Part shown: in pieces, positions 41,001 to 52,552 of the stretch
How the letters are laid out: each line of letters opens with the position of its first letter
Numbering within the stretch: position 1 is the stretch's first letter
From: Euryodendron excelsum
Taxonomy: Eukaryota > Streptophyta > Magnoliopsida > Ericales > Pentaphylacaceae
Direction: 5' to 3'
Assembly: GCA_033060915.1 (NCBI GenBank)
Contig: CM065390.1
Coordinates: 22,176,501 to 22,240,500, forward strand
Length of the DNA: 64,000 bases
Position numbers and translations under genes: made by a program
Notes under the pieces: generated by a model
What the model saw: the letters and a program-made list of their open reading frames with translations, nothing else
Databases searched by the model: none
Told to the model about the DNA's origin: nothing

Positions 41001-43732
41001 CTCTACAATCAGACGTTCAATCTAGATCAAGTTGCATTTGCCTCTGAGGGAATTAAAGATGCTCAGCAAACAGTATGTCCTGTGGAGCTTCTTGTATTCT
41101 TTTTTCAATTATTACCTTTTTAAATAGTTATATTGGTGTCTTTTAAATTCATCTATGTTTTGGGCTGCTTAAACCAATAAATGTTGGGCTATGAGGATGG
41201 ATATGCAATTAGTGGAAAATTCTGCATTATGGTTCTTATTATTTCTGGTTCTTGAAATGTTAGTTGTCCATTAGCAGGCTTTGGCGATAGATAAGCTTAA
41301 AATAACATGCACATCAATGTAGCCTAATTTAATGCACTTTGAATTTAGGCCTGCGAGTGGGACTTTGGAACACTATCTAAAATGAAAATATAAAACTCCA
41401 GGGACTTAGTTTCCATGAGAAATGTTTAATTTCTATATCATCTGTCCTCTTGTATTCTTAGAGCGGCCATGTCATCAAGTGTTTAGCTGTTAAAAGATTT
41501 TTGATTGGTGTTCCTCCAACATGGCTCAGATGATTAAGCTGTCATGACTAACGACAATGTTGCACCTTTCATATAAGATTCACTGTGCTAGATCTAGTAT
41601 GGTTATTATGGGTCTGTAATATATTCACCATAAGACTATTGTTTTTCTTGGTAGCAACCCAAGGGGCATGTTTCAAGGAATTTCAGGCGGAGCTTGTTTT
41701 GTAACCTGATCGGAACCTGCTGCCTACCTCGTGAGAGGTAGGGGACAACTCATTTGTCACTAGGGAGGGCTTTCTTTCTAAAATGGGTGGTTGATCTGTC
41801 CTAGATTCTCATGCTTCATATTATTATCTGTTTGGGTTTCTAAGGAAATGGTGCCCTGGAGGAACCTTTCAGTGAATCTGATGCAATTTGTTGTGAATTG
41901 ATTTTGCCACAACTAATCTTGTTCCATTCTTGCCAGATGACAGCTTTGAAATCAGCAAACAAAGAGTTGAAAGGAATGATGAAGACCGTGAAAATTCAAG
42001 ACATAGATGTTTGTATATGTGTTTTCAATGTACTCTTTTTCTTCCATTGTGCCTATTCTTGGAAATTGCTAATGCTGGATGGTTGATTATGTGTAGAACT
42101 TGCAAGATGAGATGATGGACCTGATGGATGTGAGCAATGAAATTCAAGAGTCGCTTGGTAGAAGCTATAATGTACCTGATGACGTTGATGAAGAAGAACT
42201 CATGGGTGGTAAGCTCATGTGTTGTATGGTAAACTTCTATATGGAAGAGGAAATATGCTAAGTGTTGTTACCAGAAATTAAGTAGCAATTTTTATTGTCC
42301 TTCTTGCTTCATGCTTTTCACAGGAACGAAAGATATCCTTGATACAAACATATTTATTTTTCTGTGAAAAAAAATGAGAAGTATCATTAAGTAAACAAAA
42401 GTACGAAGCATTACAAAAGTTCTCTTGCTGTGTTTATGTTGGACACCGACCCTCATCAGATAGTCCCAGACGTGTGTCATTATTTTTTTTTAATTTTTTT
42501 AAAGCTGGACAAGGTTTGGACACTGGGTGGACATATGTGTCCATTGCTTACAAAACACATTGCAAGTTTAGATAAAATAACTTGGGACCTAAGGACAAAA
42601 TAAAAACAATATAAATTTATAAATATTAATCTCTCCTCTAGACTTTTTAATTTTAGGAATTATAAAGCAATACTTCCAATTTGTTTATGAATAGAGCTTT
42701 TTGTAATAGATATTAGGACTTTTCCTACACATACTTTTCTAATAAGTAGAATGTGGAAAATGACTTCTTTTCCAAAAGTTCCAATGTGAAAAGTCATTTC
42801 GTGAAATACAAAATGTATTTGTAATGTAAAAAAAAGGAAGAAAGTGTTCATTTATGGATATAAAAATATATGTTTATTTCTTGCCATGTCCTTGCAATGT
42901 TGCGTCCTGATTATTTTGAAAATGGCCATGCGTCCAATCAATTCCTAGCCGTGCTTCTTAGGGGTTAGTAACCCCCATAATTTCAATATAGACATCTCAG
43001 TTATATATGTGGAAGGAAAGCTAGTTTATGTCATCCAAGTTTTCTTCCATACCATGTTGTTTAGCATAAGTGTCTGCAACAAAGTTGGATTCCTGGTGGC
43101 GAAACATAATTTTGGATATATTTTGTTTCATTTATCATTTTTGATGTTGTGTTGCAGAGCTTGATGCTTTGGAAGCTGACATGGGGCTGGAGACTGAAGG
43201 TGATGGGGTGCCTGCATATCTTCAACCTGATTTGGAAACGGAACTCAACTTACCTTCAGCACCAACAGGGCACACAGCAGTACCAGCTGGCAGAGCCAAC
43301 AACCAGGTAGATTTTCATCTTGTGTCACTCTAGGATCTCTTTTCTTACATTGCTATGAGTGCATGGAAATGGAAATCATGAAGAATCTCTTTTCTTACAT
43401 TGCTATGAGTGCATGGTAATGGAAATTGTATTCTGTGAGAGAATAACCTGCAGTTTTGCCTGATACCGATGGAATACGGGTTCTATATGTTCTCACTACA
43501 TTATTTCACTGTCATCCATTTCTATTCTGTCCATTTCCCTTTCCCCCTCAAAAGGCCATTGTATGATATATTTTAATGAGAATAGATTGCACGTGAAGTT
43601 TTTCATATGAACTGTTCAGTAATGTATTTATTGTGTCTGAATGTGTTTTCTTGTCTGCCAAACTCTGGTGCTTGACAGGCTGAGGACGAATTGGGTTTGC
43701 CTGCTGTTCCTCAGGCATCTATTCGTGGTTAG
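37007..43732 (+). CDS. VPS60: ESCRT-III-related protein VPS60 (CHMP5)
   Basis: Seven exons: 37007-37075, 38639-38790, 40979-41072, 41937-42008, 42097-42208, 43158-43306 and 43679-43732 (TAG). Phases agree at all six introns and give 233 residues, the family length. The protein starts MKRVFGAKK and has the Snf7-type helical core: 'RGETVEEKIKRLDVELARYK', 'KTRPGPAQEAVKARAMRVLK', 'LYNQTFNLDQVAFASEG', 'TMTALKSANKELKGMMKTV', 'LQDEMMDLMDVSNEIQESLG'. The acidic tail with 'AEDELGLPAVP' follows. VPS60 acts late in multivesicular-body sorting and binds LIP5/VTA1, which stimulates the VPS4/SKD1 ATPase. The donor of intron 1 (GTCCTC) is weak and runs straight into a CT/TA microsatellite. Intron 2 holds a LINE end with a nested SINE, and intron 5 a GGACAC element. 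Confidence 0.95.
37079..37141 (+). repeat. (CT)n(AT)n microsatellite at the start of VPS60 intron 1
   Basis: About 20 CT units followed by about 10 AT units, beginning 3 nt after the weak donor GT at 37076. Length variation here would change the polypyrimidine context of a 5' splice site. Confidence 0.9.
38042..38088 (+). repeat. (GT)n(GA)n microsatellite in VPS60 intron 1
   Basis: About 10 GT units followed by about 13 GA units, well away from splice sites. The 90-residue open frame through it (37998-38270) is an artefact. Confidence 0.9.
39850..40485 (+). mobile_element. 3' end of an L1-type LINE in VPS60 intron 2
   Basis: Read with frameshifts, the sequence gives a zf-RVT end of ORF2: 'CFLCKKDGESVPHLLLHC', 'WGTWVG' and, after the SINE, 'LLIWGERNRRFFEGFE' and 'LLKSNFLNIVYSW'. 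A 3' UTR with 'TTGGGTTGCAGCCCCTTGAT' and 'TACTTATTAAAAAA' follows, which is typical of plant L1 tails. It is 5'-truncated, as most LINE copies are. Confidence 0.8.
40030..40167 (+). mobile_element. tRNA-derived SINE nested in the LINE
   Basis: An RNA polymerase III A box (TGGCTTGCCCTAGTGG, 40036-40051) and B box (GGTTCAAACC, 40091-40100) lie 40 bp apart. The 138-bp body ends in an A-rich tail (TATAAAAAATATAGGG) and is flanked by AGGAGGAAG at 40021-40029 and 40168-40176, a 9-bp target-site duplication. Removing it rejoins the LINE ORF2 end (WGTWVG... and LLIWGERN). Confidence 0.85.
42404..42962. mobile_element. GGACAC-family TIR element, copy B (VPS60 intron 5)
   Basis: The left end GAAGCATTACAAAAG is degraded; the right end reads CCGTGCTTCTTAG. 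Inner landmarks are 'ATGTTGGACACCGA', 'GGACATATGTGTCC', 'CATTGCAAGTTTAGATAAAA' and 'GCCATGTCCTTGCAATG'. These match copy A (28676-29057) in order. No clear target-site duplication was found. Confidence 0.55.
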
Positions 43733-44467
43733 ATGGAGTTGGCTGGTTGGAGTCTTTGCTGTATCTCGTGGTCTATTCATTGTTTGCAGGGATTAGATTG
43801 AGCGAGCCATTGTGAACATATTGTGTAGAATTTGACTTTGACTGCTAAAGTATTCGGACTCCGGCATATGTGAGAGGTTTGGAAGTTCCATTCAAATAAT
43901 TTGGGCTATATTTCACGATAAGTACCACTGTGGATCTTGGACGAGAGAAGAAAATAGAAAAAGGTAAAAACAAAAAGAGAGGAAAAAAAAAAAAAAAAAC
44001 ACTTTGTTAGTAGTTCCATGTGGAAATATGCAAAAGGGCAATTTGCTATTACTTGTATAAAGTTATCCAATTTTATCTTTTGTGGAGAAGTTGAAATTCT
44101 GCGTTTCATATGCTGTGGCCTAATGCATCTGAGATTGCTCAAGATCTGGGTCAAGTGTGCTAATGCATGTGATTTGAGCATGGAATTGCATTCTCTAAGG
44201 ACATTTGATTGAGCTGTCAACTTTCTCAGTTCATTCTGTTGTTGGATGTACCAAGGGCCATAGAGCTAGGGGCATATGAATGCTGAAGGCAGAATTGTAC
44301 TTCTTGCATGCCATGAACCTAGTTACGTGGAGATAATGCTGTAAACGCTCTGCAAGCTAGTACTAGTAGTTTGATTAAGTGCTTTGACTGTTCCTAGTCC
44401 TTCAATGCTGCTCATTGCGCATTTTCACTCGAAAAACTTTTGGTACACGAGGATGGAGTGGATTTTT
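43733..44467 (+). other. VPS60 3' untranslated and flanking region
   Basis: No coding signal. An A-run (43983-43999) and several AATAAT/AATGAA-type words occur, but no unique polyadenylation signal can be chosen. The open frame on the minus strand (43906-44220) is a chance frame through this T-rich flank. Confidence 0.4.
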
Positions 44468-45095
44468 CCTTGTTTGCTTAGTAAGAATGAAATAATTATT
44501 TTCGTTCTATTGTTTGGTAAGGCAAATTAATAGTGTTAGAATAAAATGAAAATTTGATATTTTTTTATTTATGTAATATTATAAGTATTATATATTACTC
44601 ATCAAATATTATTGGTGTTTTGTAATCCTATGTTGGTGGTGTTCTAGCAGTAGCAATTGGTGGTGGTGGCGGCAGCAAGGGGTGTCGGTGACAGTGATGT
44701 GTGGTGGTTGGTGGCTGTAGGTGACAGTGATGTGTGGTGGTTGGTGGCTGTAGGTGAGAAGGGAGGAAAATTTGTTTTAACAATAAATATAACAAAATAG
44801 AAATATTTTTATTTTTAAAATTCAACTTTTTAAAATTGTTTTTGAATTATTAAAATTAAAAAATTAAAAAATATTTATCAAACATGTTTTATTTTTTTCA
44901 AGAAATTTGACAATAAAAATATTATCAAACTTTGTTTTATATTTTCATCTCTTGAAAGCGAAAATGACCGTTTCAACAAAATGTAAAAATCACTATTCCT
45001 AGGAAATGATGATTCTAACTCTAAATAATCTAAATAATGATACCAAATAAGGTAATGGGAATGAAACTGAAACTGTTCACCAAACATAGCCTTGC
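44468..45095. mobile_element. MITE-like segment with diverged inverted ends
   Basis: The left part (CCTTGTTTGCTTAGTAAGAA) and the complement of the right part (AAGGCTATGTTTGGTGAACA) share a hAT-MITE look, and the inner AATGAAA words pair imperfectly. The body is AT-rich except for a G-rich minisatellite at 44687-44752. Boundaries are approximate, and no target-site duplication is assigned. Confidence 0.4.
44687..44752 (+). repeat. 33-bp minisatellite, two exact copies, G-rich
   Basis: The 33-bp unit (GGTGACAGTGATGTGTGGTG and 13 more bases) occurs twice in direct succession, in a strand-asymmetric G/T-rich context that continues to 44765. Confidence 0.9.
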
Positions 45096-45486
45096 TACTG
45101 AAGCAGCCAAGGGGCTCAGGCAGTTTATTTTCCGTAAGTTGAAACCCTATAAACAGCAGCATGGGCTAGGTTAGAGTAGTCTCACATTGTAAACACCTAT
45201 CAATGGGAAAGGGAAGACAAAGCAAAAAAAGGCCTTCAAATTGCTTGAACATGGGTCATTATCCGAGTCATCAGCTTCTTAAAAAACATGTCCTAATCAT
45301 TTGAAAAACCATCTAATACAACAACCGAACATTATTACCTAGAAGATAACTTCACCGGACATTTACAAGTGCACAGTCAAGTGAGAGCAATGACTACTGA
45401 ACTTGATCAGCTTCACCTTGGTTTCTTGCATAGTATTAATGTTCCCTGGAGCAAAGACGGACGTATTCCAAAAGATATCAAATTCT

Positions 45487-48400
45487 TCAGTTAAGATCAA
45501 GTTTTCCCATGTCTAGCATCTGCCAAACAGCTTCTAAACTAATGCACCCTGCAGCAGAACTTGACCTGAAATCTGCACTGGCTTTCCAATTGGAGGAATA
45601 AGCTAAACCAATTTTCAACCTCTCCACTTCTTTTTTCAGGGACTGATACTGACCTGTAGAAAATTTTTGAAAAATAAGTACAGGTAATCATATTTACTTA
45701 CTCTTCCGTGAAAGATGACACTAAAGATGAGAGAGAAAGTGCTTACAATTTGCAATCCATTAAATTGAGAAAGTGGCAGCATCATGTTAATGATCAAAAT
45801 TACTTTTGCCAATCCATTCATCTTTCTTATTTTCAAATAATTACAGATTTGAGTGCTGGAGGTAACCCTACCCTTGATGAGCCACGAGTCTATATAACTC
45901 TCTGCTCCTTTAGGCCATGGATTCAAAAAGCCCTTGCATAACTTGTCTTAAGGCCTTTTAGGTTAATGCTCCATCCAGGCTTAAACAAGCCTAAACTTGC
46001 TCTAATGTTTTATTGGCAAAAGAAATGCTTTTTGCAACTTTATCACCTTAACTTAAGAGGTGTATGTCTCATAAGTTCTCTTATTTAGACTATTTAACTG
46101 CAACTTTCTAGGTGATCAAACATCTCTCTTTCTTTAATTATAGAATTTACCAAAACACAAGCACATGAGTAGGCATGCATGCCAACACACAAACAAACAC
46201 ATGCCCATGTTTATCATTATCAACCACAATTTTCAATTAAACCACTGTTTTGCTATTTCTACATACAACATTTCGCATAATAATATTAGCGATAGTGTAT
46301 CCATTAGTTTCTTTACATAACTTCGGTGATACGCTCTTATGTAAACAACAATTACATTAATAATTATTTTCAATTTTAGTTTTATTATCTTCTGTTTTAT
46401 TTTTATAAGCATACCACATGGAAATTAACACAATCAGAAGGTTCAAACACCATGCTTTGAGATTTGCACCAAATCATGCACGGAAGAAACAATTTACATT
46501 ACTCTCATCATTGGCTCGTTGTACTACATCAACATAATGACGTACAATGGTTGTAACATTTTCTCGTTCACAGTGGGCAAAAACACATCATGTTCTTTTA
46601 AAGTCAATGCTCAGTAGAATGCATTATGTTTCCAAAAGATGATCCACAGAAGAGAACTTCTGAAGTTAATCTAATTACCATATCATTCATCAAGGACAAA
46701 AATATAATCTAATTAGAATTATTCATCAAGGACACAAAGCCAGGATTTTATCTTTGGGGGGCCAAGATTAGGTCTATAACTAAAGTGGGGGCTTTTTACT
46801 TCATGCAAGGGGGGCCGTTCCACTTTATGTGAAAATTTTGGGGTTGATTTATAATACATATAAAGGGTTATTTTGAAGCCAGGGCGGCCATGGCCACCCC
46901 TGGCCCTACGGTGCCTTCGTCCCTGGGCAGCAGACATTAGATATCTCTTTCCCATCAGCCTTTCGGGAGTAGCTTATGAATTCTTGGCTTAGGTGTTGGT
47001 TAAGAGATTGAAAAGACTGGTGGATAAGGTGGTTTCAGTCTTTCAAATACTCCAAATGCACTTGACAGGGGAAGACAAATTATTGATGGCAAATGAGTGC
47101 TTGGACTTCGAGATAAGGAATGGGAACCCAGGGTTTATTTGCAAACTAGAGATTAGAAAGCCTATGAGCATGTGAAATTTGAACTTTCTTTCTTCTGTAA
47201 TGGAGAAGATGGGCTTTAAGAAAAAATGTGAATAAGACGTGCATCTCCATAATTTAGTTTTTATTCTTGATTAATTTATCAACCACTTACCTTTTGCCAA
47301 ATTGAGAGGTCAGAGACAGGCAGATCCACTTTCTCACCTCGTATTTATTTTGGTGATGTAGCCTTGTGCTAGATCATGTCTAGGACACATCAGGGAGGCT
47401 TCACGCATGGGTATTTGTCGGGCTGAGCTAACAGAGCTGCTATATCAGTCTCATATTGGTTATTGACGAGGACACCATTTTTTTGAAGCTTACTCACATA
47501 GCAATTTTGAACTTTGAGATGTCTTTCTTTCTATTTCAAGGTGGTCTCAGGCCTAAAAGTAAATTTGAAATAAGATTTGGGATATGTCTCTTTCTATTAT
47601 TTTGGGTTGTAAGGTGGGAACCCTTTGTCTCCTTTGGGCTTACAATTGGGATCTTCTTTTGCAGCCAAAGCTTTTTTGGAACTCTATCGTTGAGAGGAGT
47701 GGAGTTAGCCGGTCAAAAACACAATATTTGTTGACGGGAAATAGATGAACTTTGATTAAAAGTAAGCTTCTGGCTTCTATGCTCACTATCCTTGCTTTCA
47801 CCATCCCTGCATTGATGGCAGAAAGGTTATAATGAATGCATGAGGTTTTCCGCAGAGAGGAATTCCATTATTAATTTGGTTTATTGGGACACCATTTGCT
47901 CTCTAATTCAAGCATGAACACAAGAATTAGAAGGCATACGAGAGTTCAGACAAGCTTTGGTAGGTAAGTTCTTGTGGAGATTCACTTTTGAGAGCGAGAG
48001 AGAACTTTTGGAGGAGACTATTGCACTTGGACTAGTTGGAAGCTAGTACTTTGGGTGGGGTGAGTTTGTGAAAAAATACTAAAACAGTTTTCTTTTTCTT
48101 TTTTTTAAGCAACCTGATAATTAATTAATAAGCACTTGCAAGAAAATAGTATATTCACCCTCATATCTTAATCTATCATCCTGGAGATAGGTCCTACAAA
48201 CAATCATGCAAGAATTGCATATCTATTGAGTTTTACTACAGTAGGAGCATAGCCACTAGTTTTTCATGTATTTAATAATTTATTTTGTGAAGCTTTGAAA
48301 ATAAAAAACTTGATGGATTTGTTACCTTATGGTTTTTAACTGGAAGGAAGAAGAAATCACATAGAGAAAGGAATTCTTCTTTGGCCTTCTAGAAAAGGTT

Positions 48401-51400
48401 TACGGGCACAAAAATTGGGAATACTCATAAGTATCATCTAGGAAGCACAGACACACTGTTTAGGATGCCGTTTGCGTGTCGGACACACCGCGGACACGGA
48501 TATTCCTAGGACACGCCAGGTGGTGTGTCCTATTTTTTTATTTATTTTTTAAGCTGTGGACACGCCGGGGACACGGTTGGGACACGTCAAGGACACAGCA
48601 GGGACACGTTTAGGACACGGCAAAGATTGAAGTGTAATTATGAAAATTTTTAAATGGGGTATATTTTTTAATTTTCTTAACTTCAATATAAAATGTACAA
48701 AATATCTCAAATCAAAACATTTCTTCTTCTTCTTCTTCACTGTCCAAATCTGCTGCTACTATATTTCTTCTTTTTTCCTACTTTTTTTGTTCTTCTTTTT
48801 CTTATTCACTGCCCTTTCTGCTGCTTGTTTCACTGCTGCTTATGTTCAATGTGAGTACTACCCTGTAAAATTAACTAAATAAATTGGTACTGCTTACTTG
48901 CCACTACTATTTTTTTTTTTTGTGAAAGTTGGATGCTTGCTAGTTCATGCTTTAGATAGTAATAAATCTAATGATGTATTGGATGATGATTTTCTTTAAC
49001 TTGTGTTTTTATCTATACTTGATCGATGATGAATTGATGACCTGTTGTCTATTATATTGAGTATTGAATTTTTTAATATTTTTGGTGGTAGGTGAATGTT
49101 ATATTTATAGACATGGAAAATAAAATATATAAAAATAATAATTTTTTGCCGTGTCCCCGCCGTATCTTTGTCCCCTATTTTTTAAAACTGTCGTGTCCCG
49201 TGTCCATATCTGTGCTTCTTAGAGTACCATCTCTATCAATTTAAAAAATTATGAACAAATTTAAAAAATTATGAACAGGAGAGACAAAATAACTTACCAT
49301 CTACAATCATTTTTTCCTGCTCAAGTCTGGCTACTTGTTGCTTTAGCTCGCTGTTCTCCATTGATAAAGCCACACGTTTCTGAAGCAGAGAAGCAACTCT
49401 AACAGCCAACTCAGACTCCAAAGCCTGCAACATGAGATATTCAAATTTGTTTTGGCAGAAAATCAAAATATGTAGGAGCTGGAGCAAAATGATAAAACCA
49501 AACAATAAAGCACCATTGTAGGATGAATTAAGCACATTAGTAAATGGTTCTCATATTGCATGGCCACAATCAGATTTAAAGTATAGAAACTGGCTGCCAG
49601 ATCCAACAGTATCAGGAAAAAGGCCATACAATAAAGACTTTGCATAAAACAGACATCTGTTAACAATTATAATAACAAGAAAAGGAAAGGCTCGTTATTT
49701 TCTGTAAACATCTAAATTCTTCTAATGAACTGTTCTTATTCCAGGAAAATATCAAGAAGTATCTTTCTCTGTGTGTATTTTCCATTGCATACTGTCGCAT
49801 GGTTACTCAGATAATGTAGAGGGTTTACATCATAGGCAATAAAAGACCTTTGCATGCCACCAGATTATGATTGAGATTACAATATGTAGTAAGTAAATTA
49901 GCACAGTAGCATCATAGATTCATATTCCCCATCTCATTACCTGAAAAACATCAACAGTTCTTTCCAGTTCAGCAATATATTGGAGTTTACGAACCCTTGA
50001 ACGCTGCCCAGAATGCCTGCAAAGAGATCATTAAGACCAACTATTTTAACATATGAATAGTTCTTGTATCAATGATTTGGCTTTGATAATCCTTAGTGTA
50101 CGTCAAAGCAGAGAACAACATAAAAAAACACTAAAACAAGAAATGGAAATATAGAGCGGGTTAGAAATGAACTTTCTCAGCCACCTTAAATGCATGAACT
50201 CAACATTTTTTCCCCCCCCATATTTGAGGCTAGGCAATGCATGAGTGAAATGCTTGCCTGCCTGAAGTACTGCTATGTTCTGATTCATTGTAGTTAAGGT
50301 TCAAAGAGAAACTTTTTTCCAAAAACATTTTTTTTTAGAAGTAACTTGTTTTTTTCTTAAACATTATCGCAATGTTTATTGTGAAGGCAAAATTTTGTTC
50401 CCACCACACGGATAGCATATTACTCACGTATATTAAAAAGCGTAAAGACAACTTTTCCAGGGCATCTTATTTGTTATTTTTTATGTAAATTGATACCTCG
50501 ATAGAGAAGGATCTAGTTGGTGGAGAAGCTTACTAGTAACACAAGACTGTCCAATTGCATATAATAGAAAAAGCCCCTCAAGACCTCACATTCATAAATA
50601 TTATCCAGGTAAGCTTATTCAATCTACCAAACAGAACTACAATTGATAGCAAAGTCAAAGGCGCAAGTTCACATTATAGAAATAGTGATATGACTTAGGT
50701 ACAACAATTAGCAAGTAATCTACTGCCTGTCAGAGTAATAAAGGTCATACTGATTATCTAGAGCCATAACTAATATTAGCATGTGCTTTGCAGAAAGAAT
50801 AAGGGATGGGAAGCCAAAAAACTCATGAGAAGTAATCATGGAGTAAAACTATCAATTCCCATGCAAAGAATCAGCTGATAATTCTAAGTTGTATTGGGAG
50901 GAAGAATATCTTTCAAGTGAAGAAACCATAAGAAGCTGAAAAATAAATAAATTAACAGTTGTGAAATGTAACAGCAAAGCTGTATTGATACATTATTCTT
51001 CAGTTTTTGGGTTTTCTGGTGGATACACTTCAAGAAAATTTCACCATATCTCAATCTTATTGCCAGGATTTGAGTGAGATAGGACACTTTGATTTTCAAA
51101 ATAGATGTTCTCGCGACTGAATAGGTAAAGAACAATGTCAACATCAAACCAGAATAGGTGAGCTCTATCTATGTGTATTTCTGTCAGAATGGACACTAAC
51201 GAATGCTTTCTCTTTCTGGGTAAGTGGAACAACAACATGCATAGACTAAGACAAGGTACCTCTCATAACCTCACAAGGGCAAGACCCAGAGAGCACAAGC
51301 TCATTGCTTTTGTGGAAGCCTATGTCATAAGTCATTTTTTGTTCACAGTTGAATTTCCCTTTCTAGATGCTTCACAATTTGCTTCAGAAAAAATTTGGGG

Positions 51401-52552
51401 ATATCCCGCTCTCCCTTCAAGACTTTCACATGTAAATTCTCATAATTCCACCAAACTAATGCACAAAACTGTGAAAATTATTCACATGGAGAGCAATCCA
51501 AGCAGGCATGATGTGGACCAGAAATGACACAGCATCAGAAGTTGAAAATGTGTGATGTAAAAAATTATTGACAACCCTATCATTCATGTCAATTTTACCA
51601 ATATATTAACAAGTCATAGCAATGCAGAACGCTCACCAATTGAATGTGGTATACAGCTAAAAACCAAATGCAGAAACCTAAATCCAAGCAAGTTCAGATA
51701 GAATATATGAGGAGGAAAAGACAACCATGATAAAATAAGAGGAAAAGATTTATAACCAAAGATTTAAGAACATAATTGATAGTGAAACATCTGACTTAAA
51801 CATGTTTCCTGGACTGCAGGAAATGGTCCTGCAGCTTGGATACTAGGCATTTCACATGTTGACAGTTATGTAGAAGAACTAAGTGTATGAGTACTTGATG
51901 ACATCATCCAATTCAGACTAAATTACAATATACCAAGAAAATAAATTAATGGAGAACAGAATAGTACACCCATATGCTGAAGAAAGCATGTGAATCCAGA
52001 ACCTAACCTCTTAATTGCCCTTGTCTCGGTATTGGCCTCTCCAGCTGAGCCACTTGCATCTTGTACTAAATCACATTGCACCATTCCAGAAACACAAAGA
52101 CCATCATCCAAATATTGAATAGGGTTTTGAGGAAGATATTCTGATAACGCTGAAACCATGGCATTCTCTGGAAAGGTTAATTTGCCTTTTCTCCGAGGGG
52201 AATTAGGACCATACATACAAGCTGACTCAAAGCCACTACCAGTTTCACTACTGTCATCATCACTAAGTGGAGCTAAACTTGGTAATGAAACAAGGCCATC
52301 CAAGAGGGTCACTGAATCACTAGCTGATCGGCGATGGAGTATATCTTTCAAATTTGTTGTCTCCGAATCACTCAACAGGTCATCGAGCCATGCTGGCTGC
52401 TCCTCTAAGATGAAGCTTTGTGATATAGACTTTTGGTGTCGAGGGTACAAAAATTCGTTGCAAGAGCTTGGAGAGACAGGGTCATGAACTGGGCGAGTTA
52501 CAGTTTTCTTCTGAAATGGGCAGCGGGGCGGAAGGTGAGCTTGCCTTGACAT
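45487..52552 (-). CDS. bZIP transcription factor (group-E-like, bZIP34/61/76 type)
   Basis: Four minus-strand exons: 52008-52552, 49941-50016, 49298-49424 and 45487-45653 (TGA). Phases agree and give 304 residues. The start is the first ATG of the open frame. Seen: '[15 protein letters not shown]' and '[14 protein letters not shown]' in the N-terminal part, both typical of this subfamily; basic region [18 protein letters not shown] (182-199); a seven-position zipper with L199, F206, L213, L220, L227, L234 and L241; then '[13 protein letters not shown]' and a C-terminal tail. The usual invariant Asn of N-x7-R-x9-L is Lys181, whereas R189 and L199 are kept, so DNA contacts may differ from G-box bZIPs. 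Intron 3 (3.6 kb) holds LINE and TIR elements. It acts in the nucleus; its target genes are unknown. Confidence 0.92.
46727..46925. mobile_element. Short TIR-like element in bZIP intron 3
   Basis: The left end CAAGGACACAAAGCCAGGA and the complement of the right end (CAGGGACGAAGGCACC) are imperfect inverted repeats. The body contains G-runs (GGGGGGCC, GGGGGCT) and 'TTTTGGGGTTGATT', as in the common plant elements starting 'GGGGCGGAGCCAGGA'. The left flank shows ATTCATCAAGGACA twice, 42 bp apart. No clear target-site duplication. Confidence 0.5.
46985..47900 (+). pseudogene. LINE reverse transcriptase fragment in bZIP intron 3
   Basis: Antisense to the bZIP gene. Pieces of ORF2 in order are '[12 protein letters not shown]', '[20 protein letters not shown]' with 'CKLEI', 'DEDTIF' (in place of the ADDTIF catalytic block) and '[10 protein letters not shown]' (compare KLAGWKK), followed by 'LLSPSL'. 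These match the order in plant L1 reverse transcriptases. At least five frameshifts or stops. The 92-residue frame at 47456-47734 belongs to it. Confidence 0.75.
48440..49222. mobile_element. GGACAC-family TIR element, copy C (bZIP intron 3)
   Basis: It begins AGGAAGCACAGACAC and ends GTGCTTCTTAG (terminal repeats match at 11 of 12 bases). It is flanked by GTATCATCT (48431-48439) and GTACCATCT (49224-49232), a 9-bp target-site duplication with one change, which points to the Mutator superfamily. The outer ~170 bp on the left and ~80 bp on the right are packed with GGACACG or its complement (about ten copies); such subterminal repeats usually bind a transposase. No transposase is encoded. Confidence 0.75.
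50017..52007 (-). other. Intron 1 of the bZIP gene
   Basis: About 2 kb without recognisable elements or coding exons. The open frame 51171-51527 (+) has no support. Intron 2 (49425-49940) is equally plain. Confidence 0.6.

Noticed and set aside
48640..48882. 80-residue plus-strand frame with a Phe-rich helix-like stretch
   Set aside because: It lies wholly within the GGACAC element copy C and translates TTCTTC repeats.
51171..51527. 118-residue plus-strand open frame
   Set aside because: It lies in bZIP intron 1, has no recognisable motif and no codon pattern of a real gene.
52158..52487. 109-residue plus-strand open frame
   Set aside because: Antisense shadow of bZIP exon 1.
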